From the NCBI GenBank assembly GCA_965651935.1, contig CBFGTC010000001.1, positions 367,923-431,922 of the forward strand: a stretch of DNA of 64,000 bases. The letters are read 5' to 3'. Made by a program: the position numbers and the translations under genes. The notes under the pieces are model-generated. The model was not told the origin of the DNA. It was given only the letters and a program-made list of their open reading frames with translations, and did no database searches. Of the stretch, positions 8,764 to 16,841 are shown piece after piece (position 1 is the first letter of the stretch; each line of letters starts with the position of its first letter). This DNA comes from JAFEDN01 sp965651935 (lineage in GTDB: Bacteria > Pseudomonadota > Gammaproteobacteria > Coxiellales > Coxiellaceae).

Positions 8764-10071
8764 TTAATTAATCCAGGCAGTCTCAACTACATCCAGCGTT
8801 TTTTGGATATCTTGGGGGGTGTGGGCCAAAGAAACAAATCCAGCTTCATAGGCGGAAGGGGCAATATACACGCCGTTGTTTAATAAGACATTGAAAAAAG
8901 CCGTGAATCTATCAACCTGGCAGCGGATCACTTGCTCATAATATCGCATTTCTTGTTCTTGAGTGAAAAAAATTCCGAACAAACCGCCGGCGCTGACGCA
9001 GTTTACTGGGATATTGGCCGCCTTGGCGCGCGCTTCGATCCCATAGACTAATTGCAAAGTTAATTTCTCCAAAGTTTGATAATGCGCTGGGGTAAGTTGT
9101 TTTAAAGTAGCCAGTCCCGCCGCCATGGCAACAGGATTACCCGATAAGGTGCCGGCTTGATATACCGGGCCTTCCGGCGCTAGCTGAGACATAATCTCGG
9201 CTTTTCCACCAAAAGCGCCTACTGGCATTCCGCCGCCGATAATTTTACCCAAAATGGTTAAATCCGGTCGTATCCCGTATAAGCCTTGTGCTCCTTGAGG
9301 ACCGACGCGAAATCCACTAATCACTTCATCGAAAATCAATAAGCTTGAATATTGATCGCATAAATCCCTTAATCCTGGTAAAAATCCAGGCAAAGGCAGC
9401 AACATATTCATATTGCCCGGGATGGGTTCAACGATGATGGCCGCGATATCCTTTCCCCAGCGTTCAAATAGAGCGACGACGGAATCCAAGTCATTAAAGC
9501 GAGCAGTTAGCGTTTCGGCAACCACACTGGCGGGAACTCCGGGCGAACTGGGAACTCCGAAAGTCAAACCGCCGGAACCGGCTTTGACTAATAAACTATC
9601 CGTGTGGCCATGATAACAACCCTCGAATTTAATAATCTTATTTTTCCCTGTGGCGCCTCGCGCCAAACGTATTGCGGACATGGCCGCTTCCGTCCCGGAA
9701 TTGACCATGCGTATTTTTTCGATATAGGGCATACGTTGGCAAATTTCCGCCGCTAATTCAATTTCCGCGGGACAGGGCGCGCCATAACTCAGGCCATTTT
9801 CCGCCGCATTTTGCACAGCGCGGATAACCTGTGGATTGGCGTGTCCTAAAATCATGGGACCCCAAGATCCCACATAATCAATATAACGATTCCCATCCAC
9901 ATCGGTGATATAGGCGCCTTTAGCGCTATGGATAAAGCGAGGTGTATTTTGGACCGCCAAAAAAGCCCGCACAGGGGAATTCACGCCGCCGGGAATCAAG
10001 CTGCGGGCCTTGTTAAACATTTCTTGGGACTGCGTTGTTGGAATTTTCTCAGAAAGGGTTGGCATTTTCAC
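8764..10071 (-). CDS. hemL: Glutamate-1-semialdehyde 2,1-aminomutase
   Basis: PLP enzyme that turns glutamate-1-semialdehyde into 5-aminolevulinate in the C5 route to haem. Signature blocks are IPGGVNSPVRAF near the N-terminus, YIDYVGSWGPMILGH, NSGTEAAMSAIRLARG, and the PLP lysine in GKIIGGGMPVGAFGG. Length (435) is normal. The longest frame starts with GTG at 10071, with AAAGGAG 4 nt upstream; ATG 10065 (spacing 10) is the alternative. The gene is divergent from the rubredoxin gene across 37 bp. With hemJ at 11 kb it forms a loose haem neighbourhood. Confidence 0.96.
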   Translation of the reverse strand: MKMPTLSEKIPTTQSQEMFNKARSLIPGGVNSPVRAFLAVQNTPRFIHSAKGAYITDVDGNRYIDYVGSWGPMILGHANPQVIRAVQNAAENGLSYGAPCPAEIELAAEICQRMPYIEKIRMVNSGTEAAMSAIRLARGATGKNKIIKFEGCYHGHTDSLLVKAGSGGLTFGVPSSPGVPASVVAETLTARFNDLDSVVALFERWGKDIAAIIVEPIPGNMNMLLPLPGFLPGLRDLCDQYSSLLIFDEVISGFRVGPQGAQGLYGIRPDLTILGKIIGGGMPVGAFGGKAEIMSQLAPEGPVYQAGTLSGNPVAMAAGLATLKQLTPAHYQTLEKLTLQLVYGIEARAKAANIPVNCVSAGGLFGIFFTQEQEMRYYEQVIRCQVDRFTAFFNVLLNNGVYIAPSAYEAGFVSLAHTPQDIQKTLDVVETAWIN

Positions 10072-10108
10072 TGGGCTCCTTTATTATTGATCGGCTGAGG
10101 TGCTTATT

Positions 10109-10279
10109 ATGCCATATAAAAAATATATGTGCCTGCTTTGCGGGTTTATTTATGATGAAGCCAAAGGCTGGCCCGAAGATGGAATTGCCGCTGGGACTCG
10201 TTGGGAGGATGTGCCGGAGGATTGGTTGTGTCCAGATTGCCGGGCCATGAAAGAAGATTTTGAGATGATCGCGATCTAA
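10109..10279 (+). CDS. Rubredoxin
   Basis: Small one-iron electron carrier of 56 residues. Both iron-binding knuckles are present: CLLCG (Cys8, Cys11) and CPDCR (Cys41, Cys44). Between them lie the conserved GWPEDGIAAGTRWEDVPEDW aromatic and acidic residues that define rubredoxins. GAGG lies 8 nt before the ATG. The stop overlaps the convergent downstream gene by 4 nt. It is divergent from hemL. No rubredoxin reductase or alkane hydroxylase gene is near, so its redox partner is not visible. Identification is very strong despite the small size. Confidence 0.95.
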   Translation: MPYKKYMCLLCGFIYDEAKGWPEDGIAAGTRWEDVPEDWLCPDCRAMKEDFEMIAI

Positions 10280-11004
10280 ACACGGGGATATATTTTTTCG
10301 TCATTCTCATTGAAATCCTGAGTCTGCTCGGGATGGTAATTGTAATGCGGTTGTGAATTTTTTACTCTATAACTTTCCTCTATATATTCTAATTTTGATT
10401 CTATAAAATAATTCGAATAATTCACTAAATCATCCTCTTCCTCTTCCATTTTTTCTCTAAAAAATTTATGACAGATATAACCTCCTCCTACTAAAACAAT
10501 GATGCAGGGGAAGAGCAGCCAGAAATAATTCGCTTTGGTTTCGCAATTATCGACATCCGTTTTATATTCATCCTCATTTTTAGTAAAGGCAGATCTCACG
10601 CATTCGACGAAACTCATATTTAAGGTTTCATTTCGGGCAGAGAAAAAGCCTAAAGCAAAACAATTCAGCCCTTCGCATGCGGATGTATCAATTTTGTAGA
10701 TTAATTCCCATTGGAGAGGATAAGGAAAACTGGCCACAGTACCATGGCAAAGGCGCCCCTCTTGAATTTGGTTGATCGTGTTTATATTGCGATCATAAAG
10801 CAATGTGGCGGAATTACCGCAGCTAGTAAAATCACTGGTAGCCCGCGCCAAATATGTGACGGTCCCGTCTGAAAACATTTCAGAAGTGTAGGTATAATTG
10901 CAATTATCATTACAATCGTTGTTGGCAAAAGCACGTGATTGGACAAGAGCAATAAAGGAGAAAAATACTTTGATCAATGAATTTAAATTAAAGGATTTCC
11001 TCAT
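10276..11004 (-). CDS. Exported Cys-rich single-pass membrane protein, unknown function
   Basis: I do not recognise this family. ATG 11004 is preferred over the longer frame to 11037 because AAGGA lies at good spacing before it. It then starts with a clear signal peptide ending near AFA-NND. The roughly 150-residue exported part has about ten cysteines, in motifs such as DCNDNC and CEGLNC, suggesting disulfides. A single transmembrane helix follows (WLLFPCIIVLVGGGYI), then a roughly 65-residue acidic cytoplasmic tail rich in Glu, Asp and Asn. The topology is type I. The gene is alone between rubredoxin (convergent, 4-nt overlap) and hemJ. It may be lineage-specific. Confidence 0.75.
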   Translation of the reverse strand: MRKSFNLNSLIKVFFSFIALVQSRAFANNDCNDNCNYTYTSEMFSDGTVTYLARATSDFTSCGNSATLLYDRNINTINQIQEGRLCHGTVASFPYPLQWELIYKIDTSACEGLNCFALGFFSARNETLNMSFVECVRSAFTKNEDEYKTDVDNCETKANYFWLLFPCIIVLVGGGYICHKFFREKMEEEEDDLVNYSNYFIESKLEYIEESYRVKNSQPHYNYHPEQTQDFNENDEKIYPRV

Positions 11005-11068
11005 CGTTTTTTCCTTGATTAGTTTAATAAAGTACATTAAAGCTAATTTTTAAAAATTGTCAATCTCG

Positions 11069-11491
11069 TTAAAATGGTCTGACGATAACGAGTATGACTA
11101 TGGCGATTAGCAATAAGGAGGGGGCTTCATTAAACCAGCGATAAAACGTAGGGGAGAGACGATTCAGATTTTGTTTAAAGCGATTTAAAAGATAGGCGCA
11201 ATAGCCATGGTAAATCCATAAAATTCCCACCAACACCAGTTTGGTTAGCATCCAGCGTTGTGTGGAATACCAAGACAAATTCTTGCTCAACAGCCACAAT
11301 CCAAAAACAGTCGTTAATACCCCGGCGGGGGTCATAATGGCAAAAAAAAGCTTTTTTTCCATTACCTTAAAGCGTTCAATACTCAGCACGTCTTGGCTTA
11401 AGCTGTGATATAGAAATAGGCGCGGAAGATAAAACAATCCTGCAAACCACGAAACCATAAAAATGATGTGAAAAGATAATACCCAACGCAT
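11069..11491 (-). CDS. hemJ: Protoporphyrinogen IX oxidase HemJ (UPF0093)
   Basis: Four-helix inner-membrane haem protein that performs the penultimate step of haem synthesis in bacteria lacking HemG and HemY. The 140-residue length is exact for the family. Signatures are SWFAGLFYLPRLFLYH (with the haem-ligand His region), IMTPAGVLTTVFG, KLVLVGILWIYHGY, and the C-terminal RWFNEAPSLLLIAIVILV. The start codon lies 9 nt after a TATAAT hexamer with no ribosome site, so the mRNA may be nearly leaderless. It is divergent from erpA over 107 bp. The functional call is strong by family; activity is inferred. Confidence 0.9.
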   Translation of the reverse strand: MRWVLSFHIIFMVSWFAGLFYLPRLFLYHSLSQDVLSIERFKVMEKKLFFAIMTPAGVLTTVFGLWLLSKNLSWYSTQRWMLTKLVLVGILWIYHGYCAYLLNRFKQNLNRLSPTFYRWFNEAPSLLLIAIVILVIVRPF

Positions 11492-11500
11492 ATTGTGACG

Positions 11501-11530
11501 ATTATAGACGCGACCTTATCTCCACAACAA
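11501..11530 (-). promoter_or_regulatory. hemJ promoter, 9 nt from the start codon
   Basis: Read on the minus strand: -35 TTGTTG (11530-11525), 18-bp spacer, perfect -10 TATAAT (11506-11501). The hemJ ATG follows after 9 nt with no Shine-Dalgarno sequence. Confidence 0.55.
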
Positions 11531-11563
11531 GTCAGGACAATTACAAGCGATTCGACGAATATC

Positions 11564-11590
11564 TTGTCGGGACAAAAAAAATGATATAAT
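11564..11590 (+). promoter_or_regulatory. erpA promoter, probably leaderless
   Basis: -35 TTGTCG (11564-11569), 15-bp spacer, perfect -10 TATAAT (11585-11590). The erpA ATG starts 8 nt later at 11599, about where transcription should begin. No ribosome site fits in this gap. Confidence 0.55.
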
Positions 11591-11598
11591 ATCCGAAT

Positions 11599-11991
11599 AT
11601 GAATACAATAAACGAATCTCCTGTTGTTAATTTTACCTTAGCCGCGGCTCAAAAAGTGAAAAGCTTAATTGACGAAGAAGGTAATTTGTCGCTCAATTTA
11701 AGGGTGTTTATTAAAGGTGGCGGTTGCTCAGGTTTTCAATATGGGTTTACTTTTGATGAAACCATTAATGAGGATGATGTCATTGTTGAAAAAAAATTAG
11801 ATTCTGCAGCAGAGGATGATTCTTTTTCCGGCGATAAGGGTAGCGTAAAATTGTTAATAGACTCCATGAGTTTCCAATATTTGCAAGGCGCAGAAATTGA
11901 TTATCGCGAAGATATCAACGGCGCTCAATTCGTCATCCGCAATCCTAACGCGAAAACAACTTGCGGCTGTGGTTCTTCGTTTTCAACCTAA
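11599..11991 (+). CDS. erpA: Iron-sulfur cluster insertion protein ErpA (A-type carrier)
   Basis: A-type carrier delivering Fe-S clusters to apoproteins such as isoprenoid enzymes. The three cluster cysteines are present, in GGGCSGFQYGF and in the C-terminal TCGCGSSFS. The block NPNAKTTCGCGSS marks ErpA rather than IscA. It is 130 residues, about 15 longer than E. coli ErpA, because of an acidic insertion (LDSAAEDDSFSGDKGS) before VKLLIDSMSFQYL. The start is fixed by the family N-terminus, and no ribosome site precedes it (see the promoter entry). The stop overlaps rsmJ tail-to-tail by 4 nt. Confidence 0.95.
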   Translation: MNTINESPVVNFTLAAAQKVKSLIDEEGNLSLNLRVFIKGGGCSGFQYGFTFDETINEDDVIVEKKLDSAAEDDSFSGDKGSVKLLIDSMSFQYLQGAEIDYREDINGAQFVIRNPNAKTTCGCGSSFST

Positions 11992-12752
11992 ATGCTTGCA
12001 GGACATAGATAAATATCAAATCGGCTGCTTTGACCCTGCATTTGAAAACTGGGTATAGTTCCGGGAATAATAGAAGCCAAACGCGGTCTCTTCACCACGA
12101 CCCGATTTTTAGCCACTTTTAAAGCAAGCTCTAAAATTTCCCCAGCGTCAGCATCCTCTCCTACAATTTGACGCAATATTCGCATTTCTTTTTTAACTAA
12201 GGCAGATTTTTTCCGTTCAGGAAACATCGGGTCGAAATAAATCACTTGTGGATATTGATCAGGAGTTAGCGTCTGTAAAAAACTTTTGGCGTCAGTTTGA
12301 ATCAACTTCCAACGTAATGCGCGAATTTTAGGGTGTTGTTGAGCCCGGGTCCAGGCATCTGCAAGCAAGGCCCACACAATAGGAGAACGTTCTAACATGG
12401 TCACCTCGGCCCCGAGTGCGGCCAGTTGCAATGCATCTTGACCAAATCCAGCGCTGATATCGCAAATCGTTATATCTTTTTTTTTGCGTAAGCCAACCGC
12501 ACGCGCCAGCAATTGCTGGCACCCGCCTCCGTGCAATAAGCGATATTGAGTTTTGCCGCTTAAAAAATCGATGAAAATCACGTGGGGAGGTGTTAAACCG
12601 GTTGATACCAATTCCAAACCATGCGAAGTTAAATTTAATAAAAATAAATAAGACTTGTCCGAATGCACCCAGTTTAAATTTAATTGTGCCGCTAACGATT
12701 GGGCTTGAGAAATTAAACTTGGATCAGAGCAAGTTATGGCTATGGGAATCAC
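11988..12752 (-). CDS. rsmJ: 16S rRNA (guanine-1516-N2)-methyltransferase
   Basis: SAM-dependent methyltransferase modifying G1516 of 16S rRNA. The SAM-binding start is DISAGFGQDALQLAALGA, followed by the acidic residue in MLERSP. The catalytic-type motif is YFDPMFPERKKSALVKKEMR, and the C-terminal VVVKRPRLA block is typical of the former YhiQ family. Length (254) fits. It is the last gene of gshA-gshB-rsmJ, 3 nt after gshB, and overlaps erpA tail-to-tail. Confidence 0.93.
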   Translation of the reverse strand: MIPIAITCSDPSLISQAQSLAAQLNLNWVHSDKSYLFLLNLTSHGLELVSTGLTPPHVIFIDFLSGKTQYRLLHGGGCQQLLARAVGLRKKKDITICDISAGFGQDALQLAALGAEVTMLERSPIVWALLADAWTRAQQHPKIRALRWKLIQTDAKSFLQTLTPDQYPQVIYFDPMFPERKKSALVKKEMRILRQIVGEDADAGEILELALKVAKNRVVVKRPRLASIIPGTIPSFQMQGQSSRFDIYLCPASI

Positions 12753-12755
12753 GGA

Positions 12756-13688
12756 TTACGCCAAGACATCCAGCAGTTGCGAAGCAATATCGAGCCCATA
12801 TAGCTGGTCCAATTCCCTAACGCAGGTAGGGCTGGTGACATTGATTTCAGTTAAATACTCTCCAATGACGTCCAAACCTGCAAAAATCAGACCTTTTTGT
12901 CGTAAAGTCGGGCCGACTTGTTCGCATATCCAACGATCTCGCTCAGTGAGTTCTCTCCCTTCAGCGCTTGCTCCAGCCGCCAAATTACCGCGAAAATCAT
13001 GCTGATGCGGGATACGGGCTAAAGCGTAAGGAATGGGCTTGCCATGAATCATTAAAATTCGTTTGTCACCTTCGCTAATTTTATCAATGAAACGTTGCGC
13101 CATCACTATCCGTTGTCCTTGGTCAGTTAACGTTTCCAGAATCACATTTAAATTAGGATCTTGCGCCGAAGCTTTAAAAACGGAGTGTCCCCCCATGCTG
13201 TCTAAAGGTTTTATCACTGCGGTGTGCTCTTCCAGAACAAAATTTCTCAATAAGGAAATTTGATTGCTGACTAAAGTACGGGGACAACATTGCGGAAACC
13301 AAGCGGTAAACAATTTTTCATTGGCATCGCGCAAACTGGCGGGATTATTGATAACGCGCAGACCCTGGCGCTGAGCTTGCTCTAACAAATAGGTCAAATG
13401 AATATATTGCATGTTAAAGGGTGGGTCTTTGCGCATGAAGAAAAAATCTAAATTCACCAGAGGTTGATCAATGGCTTCTCCTAACTGATACCAGGCGCTG
13501 GGGTTGTCTTCGACTCGGATAGCTCGCATTCGGCCCCAACAAATGCCGTCTTGTAACCAAATGTCTTGAGGCAGCAGTAAATGGTTTTTCCAGCCGCGGG
13601 CTTGTGATGCTAATAAAATGGCAAAACTGGTATCTTTGTGGATTTTGATATCTGCAATAGAATCCATGAGTATGCCGACTTTAATCAT
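12756..13688 (-). CDS. gshB: Glutathione synthetase
   Basis: ATP-grasp enzyme joining gamma-glutamylcysteine and glycine. The longest frame starts at 13787, but the family N-terminus MIKVGILMDSIADIKIHKDT starts at 13688, giving 310 residues (E. coli has 316). Characteristic blocks are MRKDPPFNMQYI, VIKPLDSMGGHSVF, RILMIHGKPIPYALARIP, GRELTERDRWICE, and the C-terminal INVTSPTCVREL. The start overlaps the gshA stop by 8 nt, indicating coupling. Confidence 0.96.
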   Translation of the reverse strand: MIKVGILMDSIADIKIHKDTSFAILLASQARGWKNHLLLPQDIWLQDGICWGRMRAIRVEDNPSAWYQLGEAIDQPLVNLDFFFMRKDPPFNMQYIHLTYLLEQAQRQGLRVINNPASLRDANEKLFTAWFPQCCPRTLVSNQISLLRNFVLEEHTAVIKPLDSMGGHSVFKASAQDPNLNVILETLTDQGQRIVMAQRFIDKISEGDKRILMIHGKPIPYALARIPHQHDFRGNLAAGASAEGRELTERDRWICEQVGPTLRQKGLIFAGLDVIGEYLTEINVTSPTCVRELDQLYGLDIASQLLDVLA

Positions 13689-14943
13689 GGACAGCCTCAT
13701 TTTGAACGCAAGAAAGTTCCCGGGCGGAAGCCAGCAAGGCCAGGCGGGAAATGACTCCATAGGCATAAAAACGGCTATGCGCCGCATTATTTTTGGTTAA
13801 ATGACAATACTTTTCTAAACACATGGGTGCAAAATCCATTCCGGGTGAATTTAAGTTTTCGCGAGGGCCGCGTTCTTTATGTAAACGATAAAAACCCCCA
13901 ATAACGTGTCTGCCGATGGTATAAATGACGGGTTCGGCGACGCTATCCGATGGCCCTGCTGTTTCAAACGTGTGGACTCCTTCTTGGATAATGGCTTTTG
14001 TCACCGGTTTGCCGCCCTTGCTGACCGACATTTTTTGACGCTGTTTGCGATTCAAATGCCGTAATTGTTCGGGATCATCGATCATCATCACAGCCATACC
14101 GTAAGTCCCTTGGTCTGCTTTAACTACTAAAAACGGCTCATGTTTAATTTGATATTCTTGATATTTCGCTTGAATGCGGGCTAACAGTAATTGCGCTTGA
14201 GTAATCAGGCATTCTTGGCCTTCCGGATTAGAAAAATCCACATCGGGGCATTGATCGAAGTAAGGCATGATCAGCCACGGATCGATTTGAATCGTTTCGG
14301 CAAATTGCTGGCAGAGAGTTTGGTAATGGCTAAAATGTTCTGATTTCAATCGAGTAGTCCAGCCTAATTGCACTGGGGGCATGATCGTTTGAGTGATATT
14401 ATTCAGGATTGATGGCACTCCCGAGGACAGATCATTATTGAGTAGAATGCAACACGTATTAAAGTCTTTTACACTTACTTTGCTATCCTGACGCAGCAGC
14501 GGTTCGAGTGTTAATGTTTTACTGGAATTTAAGCTCAATTCATAATTTTCAGTTATTTCGGGGTTTAGTGAGCCAATCCGCACTTCCAATCCGGATTGTA
14601 TTAAGATTTCTTGTAAAACGGCCAAGCTTTCAAAATAAAAAATATTGCGAGTGTGACTTTCCGGTATTAATAAAATACGCGTGATATCTAAACCCATTTC
14701 AGCGATAGCGGCTTGCATGGCTTGCACATATAACGGCATATCTTCGATTTTTAAATTATTAAATCCGGCGGGAAAAAGATTCGTGTCTACCGGCGCTAAT
14801 TTGAATCCGGCATTGCGAATGTCGATAGAGCTGTAGATGGGCGGAGTATATTGACGCCATTGTTGTCTAAACCATGCTTCGATGGAGGAACATGATTTTT
14901 GCAAATATTCGGAAATATTAAATTCGCATGTTTTTGGTGTCAT
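13681..14943 (-). CDS. gshA: Glutamate-cysteine ligase, PF08886 type
   Basis: First step of glutathione synthesis. This is not the E. coli GshA fold family but the proteobacterial type first named in Acidithiobacillus (PF08886/TIGR02049). Its hallmark VVKADQGTYGMAVMMI is present, with MSVSKGGKPVTKAIIQEGV and GRHVIGGFYRLHKERGPREN after it. Length is 420 residues, normal. It is followed by gshB (8-nt overlap) and rsmJ, and is divergent from djlA across 44 bp. GGGG about 7 nt before the ATG can serve as ribosome site. Confidence 0.92.
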   Translation of the reverse strand: MTPKTCEFNISEYLQKSCSSIEAWFRQQWRQYTPPIYSSIDIRNAGFKLAPVDTNLFPAGFNNLKIEDMPLYVQAMQAAIAEMGLDITRILLIPESHTRNIFYFESLAVLQEILIQSGLEVRIGSLNPEITENYELSLNSSKTLTLEPLLRQDSKVSVKDFNTCCILLNNDLSSGVPSILNNITQTIMPPVQLGWTTRLKSEHFSHYQTLCQQFAETIQIDPWLIMPYFDQCPDVDFSNPEGQECLITQAQLLLARIQAKYQEYQIKHEPFLVVKADQGTYGMAVMMIDDPEQLRHLNRKQRQKMSVSKGGKPVTKAIIQEGVHTFETAGPSDSVAEPVIYTIGRHVIGGFYRLHKERGPRENLNSPGMDFAPMCLEKYCHLTKNNAAHSRFYAYGVISRLALLASARELSCVQNEAVHD

Positions 14944-14987
14944 TCTATACCCCGTTTACGCTAAAGTCATGATATCATATTCGGCTT

Positions 14988-15791
14988 ATGCGGTGGAATG
15001 GTAAAATAATAGGCGTAATTATCGGCTTGCTGACAGGCCATCCGGTGGGTATCTTGATAGGGTTAGTTATCGGACATTTGTGGGATATTGGTCTATTTAA
15101 TCGCATTATTCAATCCAACTTTGCGCCGGATACGGGCAGAATCCAACAAGTGTTTTTTGACACGACTTTTTCGATTATGGGCTTTTTAGCCAAAGCCGAT
15201 GGCAGAGTGAGTGAAAGTGAGATCAGGACGGCGGAAGCAATCATGCAGCAAATGGATCTCAGTTCGGCAATGCGTTTAGAAGCAATTCAATTGTTTAATC
15301 AAGGGAAGCAAGCTGATTTTGATTGGGTGACGGCGATGAGCAATTTAAAATCGGCGTGTTGGCAAAATCCCAATTTGTTGCGCACTTTTTTGGAAATTCA
15401 AATCCAGATCGCTAGTGCGGAAGGACAAATCAGTGCGGGTAAATTAAGCGCTTTGCAAAAAATTTGCGCGGAACTCGGTATCCACGGGGTGATGTTTGAG
15501 CAATTTACGGGGTATAATCGAAATCAGCAGCAATATCAACGTCATTATCAACATCAACGGGCTGGTTATCGTCCTAATGCGGAACCATCCTTGGCTGAGG
15601 CTTATCAAACACTCAATGTGAGCGCCAATGATAGCGATGCGGATATTAAAAAAGCCTATCGACGTTTGCTAAGTCAAAATCATCCTGATAAATTAATGTC
15701 TCAGGGTTTGCCGCCGGAGATGATTAAGCTGGCTAATGAGCGAACTCAAAAAATAAAAAAAGCCTACGAAATAATAAAAAAATCACGTTAA
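14988..15791 (+). CDS. djlA: Membrane-anchored DnaJ-like co-chaperone DjlA
   Basis: Type III J-protein that recruits DnaK to the inner membrane. The domain order fits DjlA: a glycine-containing N-terminal transmembrane segment (residues 8-30), a TerB-like helical domain (about 45-170, starting VFFDTTFSIMGFLAKADG), a Gln/His-rich linker, and a C-terminal J domain (about 200-267) with the HPD motif in QNHPDKL. Length is 267. No clear Shine-Dalgarno precedes ATG 14988; TATCAT lies 9 nt upstream, so a short or absent leader is possible. tsaC starts 10 nt downstream. In Legionella relatives, DjlA has been linked to stress and intracellular growth (family knowledge). Confidence 0.92.
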   Translation: MRWNGKIIGVIIGLLTGHPVGILIGLVIGHLWDIGLFNRIIQSNFAPDTGRIQQVFFDTTFSIMGFLAKADGRVSESEIRTAEAIMQQMDLSSAMRLEAIQLFNQGKQADFDWVTAMSNLKSACWQNPNLLRTFLEIQIQIASAEGQISAGKLSALQKICAELGIHGVMFEQFTGYNRNQQQYQRHYQHQRAGYRPNAEPSLAEAYQTLNVSANDSDADIKKAYRRLLSQNHPDKLMSQGLPPEMIKLANERTQKIKKAYEIIKKSR

Positions 15792-15801
15792 GGAGATTTC
15801 G

Positions 15802-16368
15802 TTGCACCATGTTTTAAAGCCGGAGATATTAAACAGCGCTTTATCTTGTTTGAATAAAGGCTTGGTAATCGCTTATCCCACCGAAGCGGTGTTTGGGTTA
15901 GGCTGTGACCCTTTCAATTTGAACGCTGTGCAACGTTTGTTGTCTATAAAGAGCAGATCGATGGAAAAAGGTTTAATTTTAGTAGCCTCCGAATGGTCGC
16001 AAATTGAAACCTTGGTTGAGCCCATTCCGCCGCGTTCTTTGATTCAAATTCAATCCAATTGGCCTGGGCCGTTCACCTGGCTTTTCCCGGCCAGTCAGCA
16101 TGTTCCCGATTGGATAAAAGGGCATCATAACACCGTTGCTTTGCGAATTAGCGCTCATCCCATCGTGCGGGAACTCTGCCAAGCTTTTTCGGGCCCGCTG
16201 GTGTCTACTAGCGCTAACCAAGAGGGAGAATTACCCTTGCGTGATACGCGGTCTGTTGAAATCATGTTTGGAAAACAAGTCGATTTTATCGTGCCGGGTA
16301 AAGTCGGTGGGCAGGCCAATCCCACGATAATACGTGATGCGATCTCGGGTGAAATTATTCGCCATTAA
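15802..16368 (+). CDS. tsaC: Threonylcarbamoyl-AMP synthase
   Basis: Makes L-threonylcarbamoyl-AMP for the t6A37 tRNA modification. The YrdC-type fold signature is AYPTEAVFGLGCDP, with KGLILVAS, PGPFTWLFPAS and VSTSANQEGELP following. The 188-residue length equals the short TsaC form without the Sua5 extension. The start is TTG at 15802, fixed by AAGGAG 6 nt upstream (15790-15795) and by alignment to the family N-terminus; no ATG is usable. It lies 10 nt after djlA. Confidence 0.94.
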   Translation: MHHVLKPEILNSALSCLNKGLVIAYPTEAVFGLGCDPFNLNAVQRLLSIKSRSMEKGLILVASEWSQIETLVEPIPPRSLIQIQSNWPGPFTWLFPASQHVPDWIKGHHNTVALRISAHPIVRELCQAFSGPLVSTSANQEGELPLRDTRSVEIMFGKQVDFIVPGKVGGQANPTIIRDAISGEIIRH

Positions 16369-16370
16369 GT

Positions 16371-16841
16371 GTGGCGCTTCCCGAGGCTGCGACAGAGCTA
16401 CTTCAAGTATTTTTCGATAATGGATTTGATCCCAATATACGACATCCTTACTTAGACGATACATACAATCTAAAATTACAGTTGGATTTTTTGACTCAGT
16501 TAGCGCTGTTAAAATCTTCGTGCTATGACCCCAAAATATTGGATGCTCCTTGTCTGCAAGTTTATTTTCTAATTTATCGATATTGGTCGGACAAAGTTAA
16601 GGAGCTCATACAAAATGTCGAAAATTTACCGGAACAGCCCAAAGAAATTCTTATAGAGTACGCTTGTCCTATCTACGATGAAAGTTTATTTAAAAAACCT
16701 GTGCTAGCACATTTTAATCGTTTTATAGGAAAAAAGAACATTCGTGAATTATTAGAAATAGAAAATTCAAATCAAGTGCATTGCCAGTGCTTTGATGATG
16801 CAATAATATATCAAAAGTTCCCTATGCTTTCGGTAAACTAG
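16371..16841 (+). CDS. Hypothetical protein, possibly an ankyrin-like fragment
   Basis: A 156-residue frame starts with GTG 2 nt after the tsaC stop and has no ribosome site of its own, so translation would rely on coupling. I recognise no domain. The N-terminal text LLQVFFDNGFDPNIRHPYLD resembles part of an ankyrin repeat (loop with an NG-type turn followed by a second helix). It overlaps the convergent ankyrin-like gene by 20 nt. It could be a real small gene or the left-over C-terminal part of a larger protein. Confidence 0.5.
   Translation: MALPEAATELLQVFFDNGFDPNIRHPYLDDTYNLKLQLDFLTQLALLKSSCYDPKILDAPCLQVYFLIYRYWSDKVKELIQNVENLPEQPKEILIEYACPIYDESLFKKPVLAHFNRFIGKKNIRELLEIENSNQVHCQCFDDAIIYQKFPMLSVN

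Noticed and set aside
14973..14978. TATCAT as a further leaderless promoter, for djlA
   Set aside because: The 9-nt distance fits, but no -35 lies at 15-19 bp and the hexamer is weak, so it was left out of the main list.
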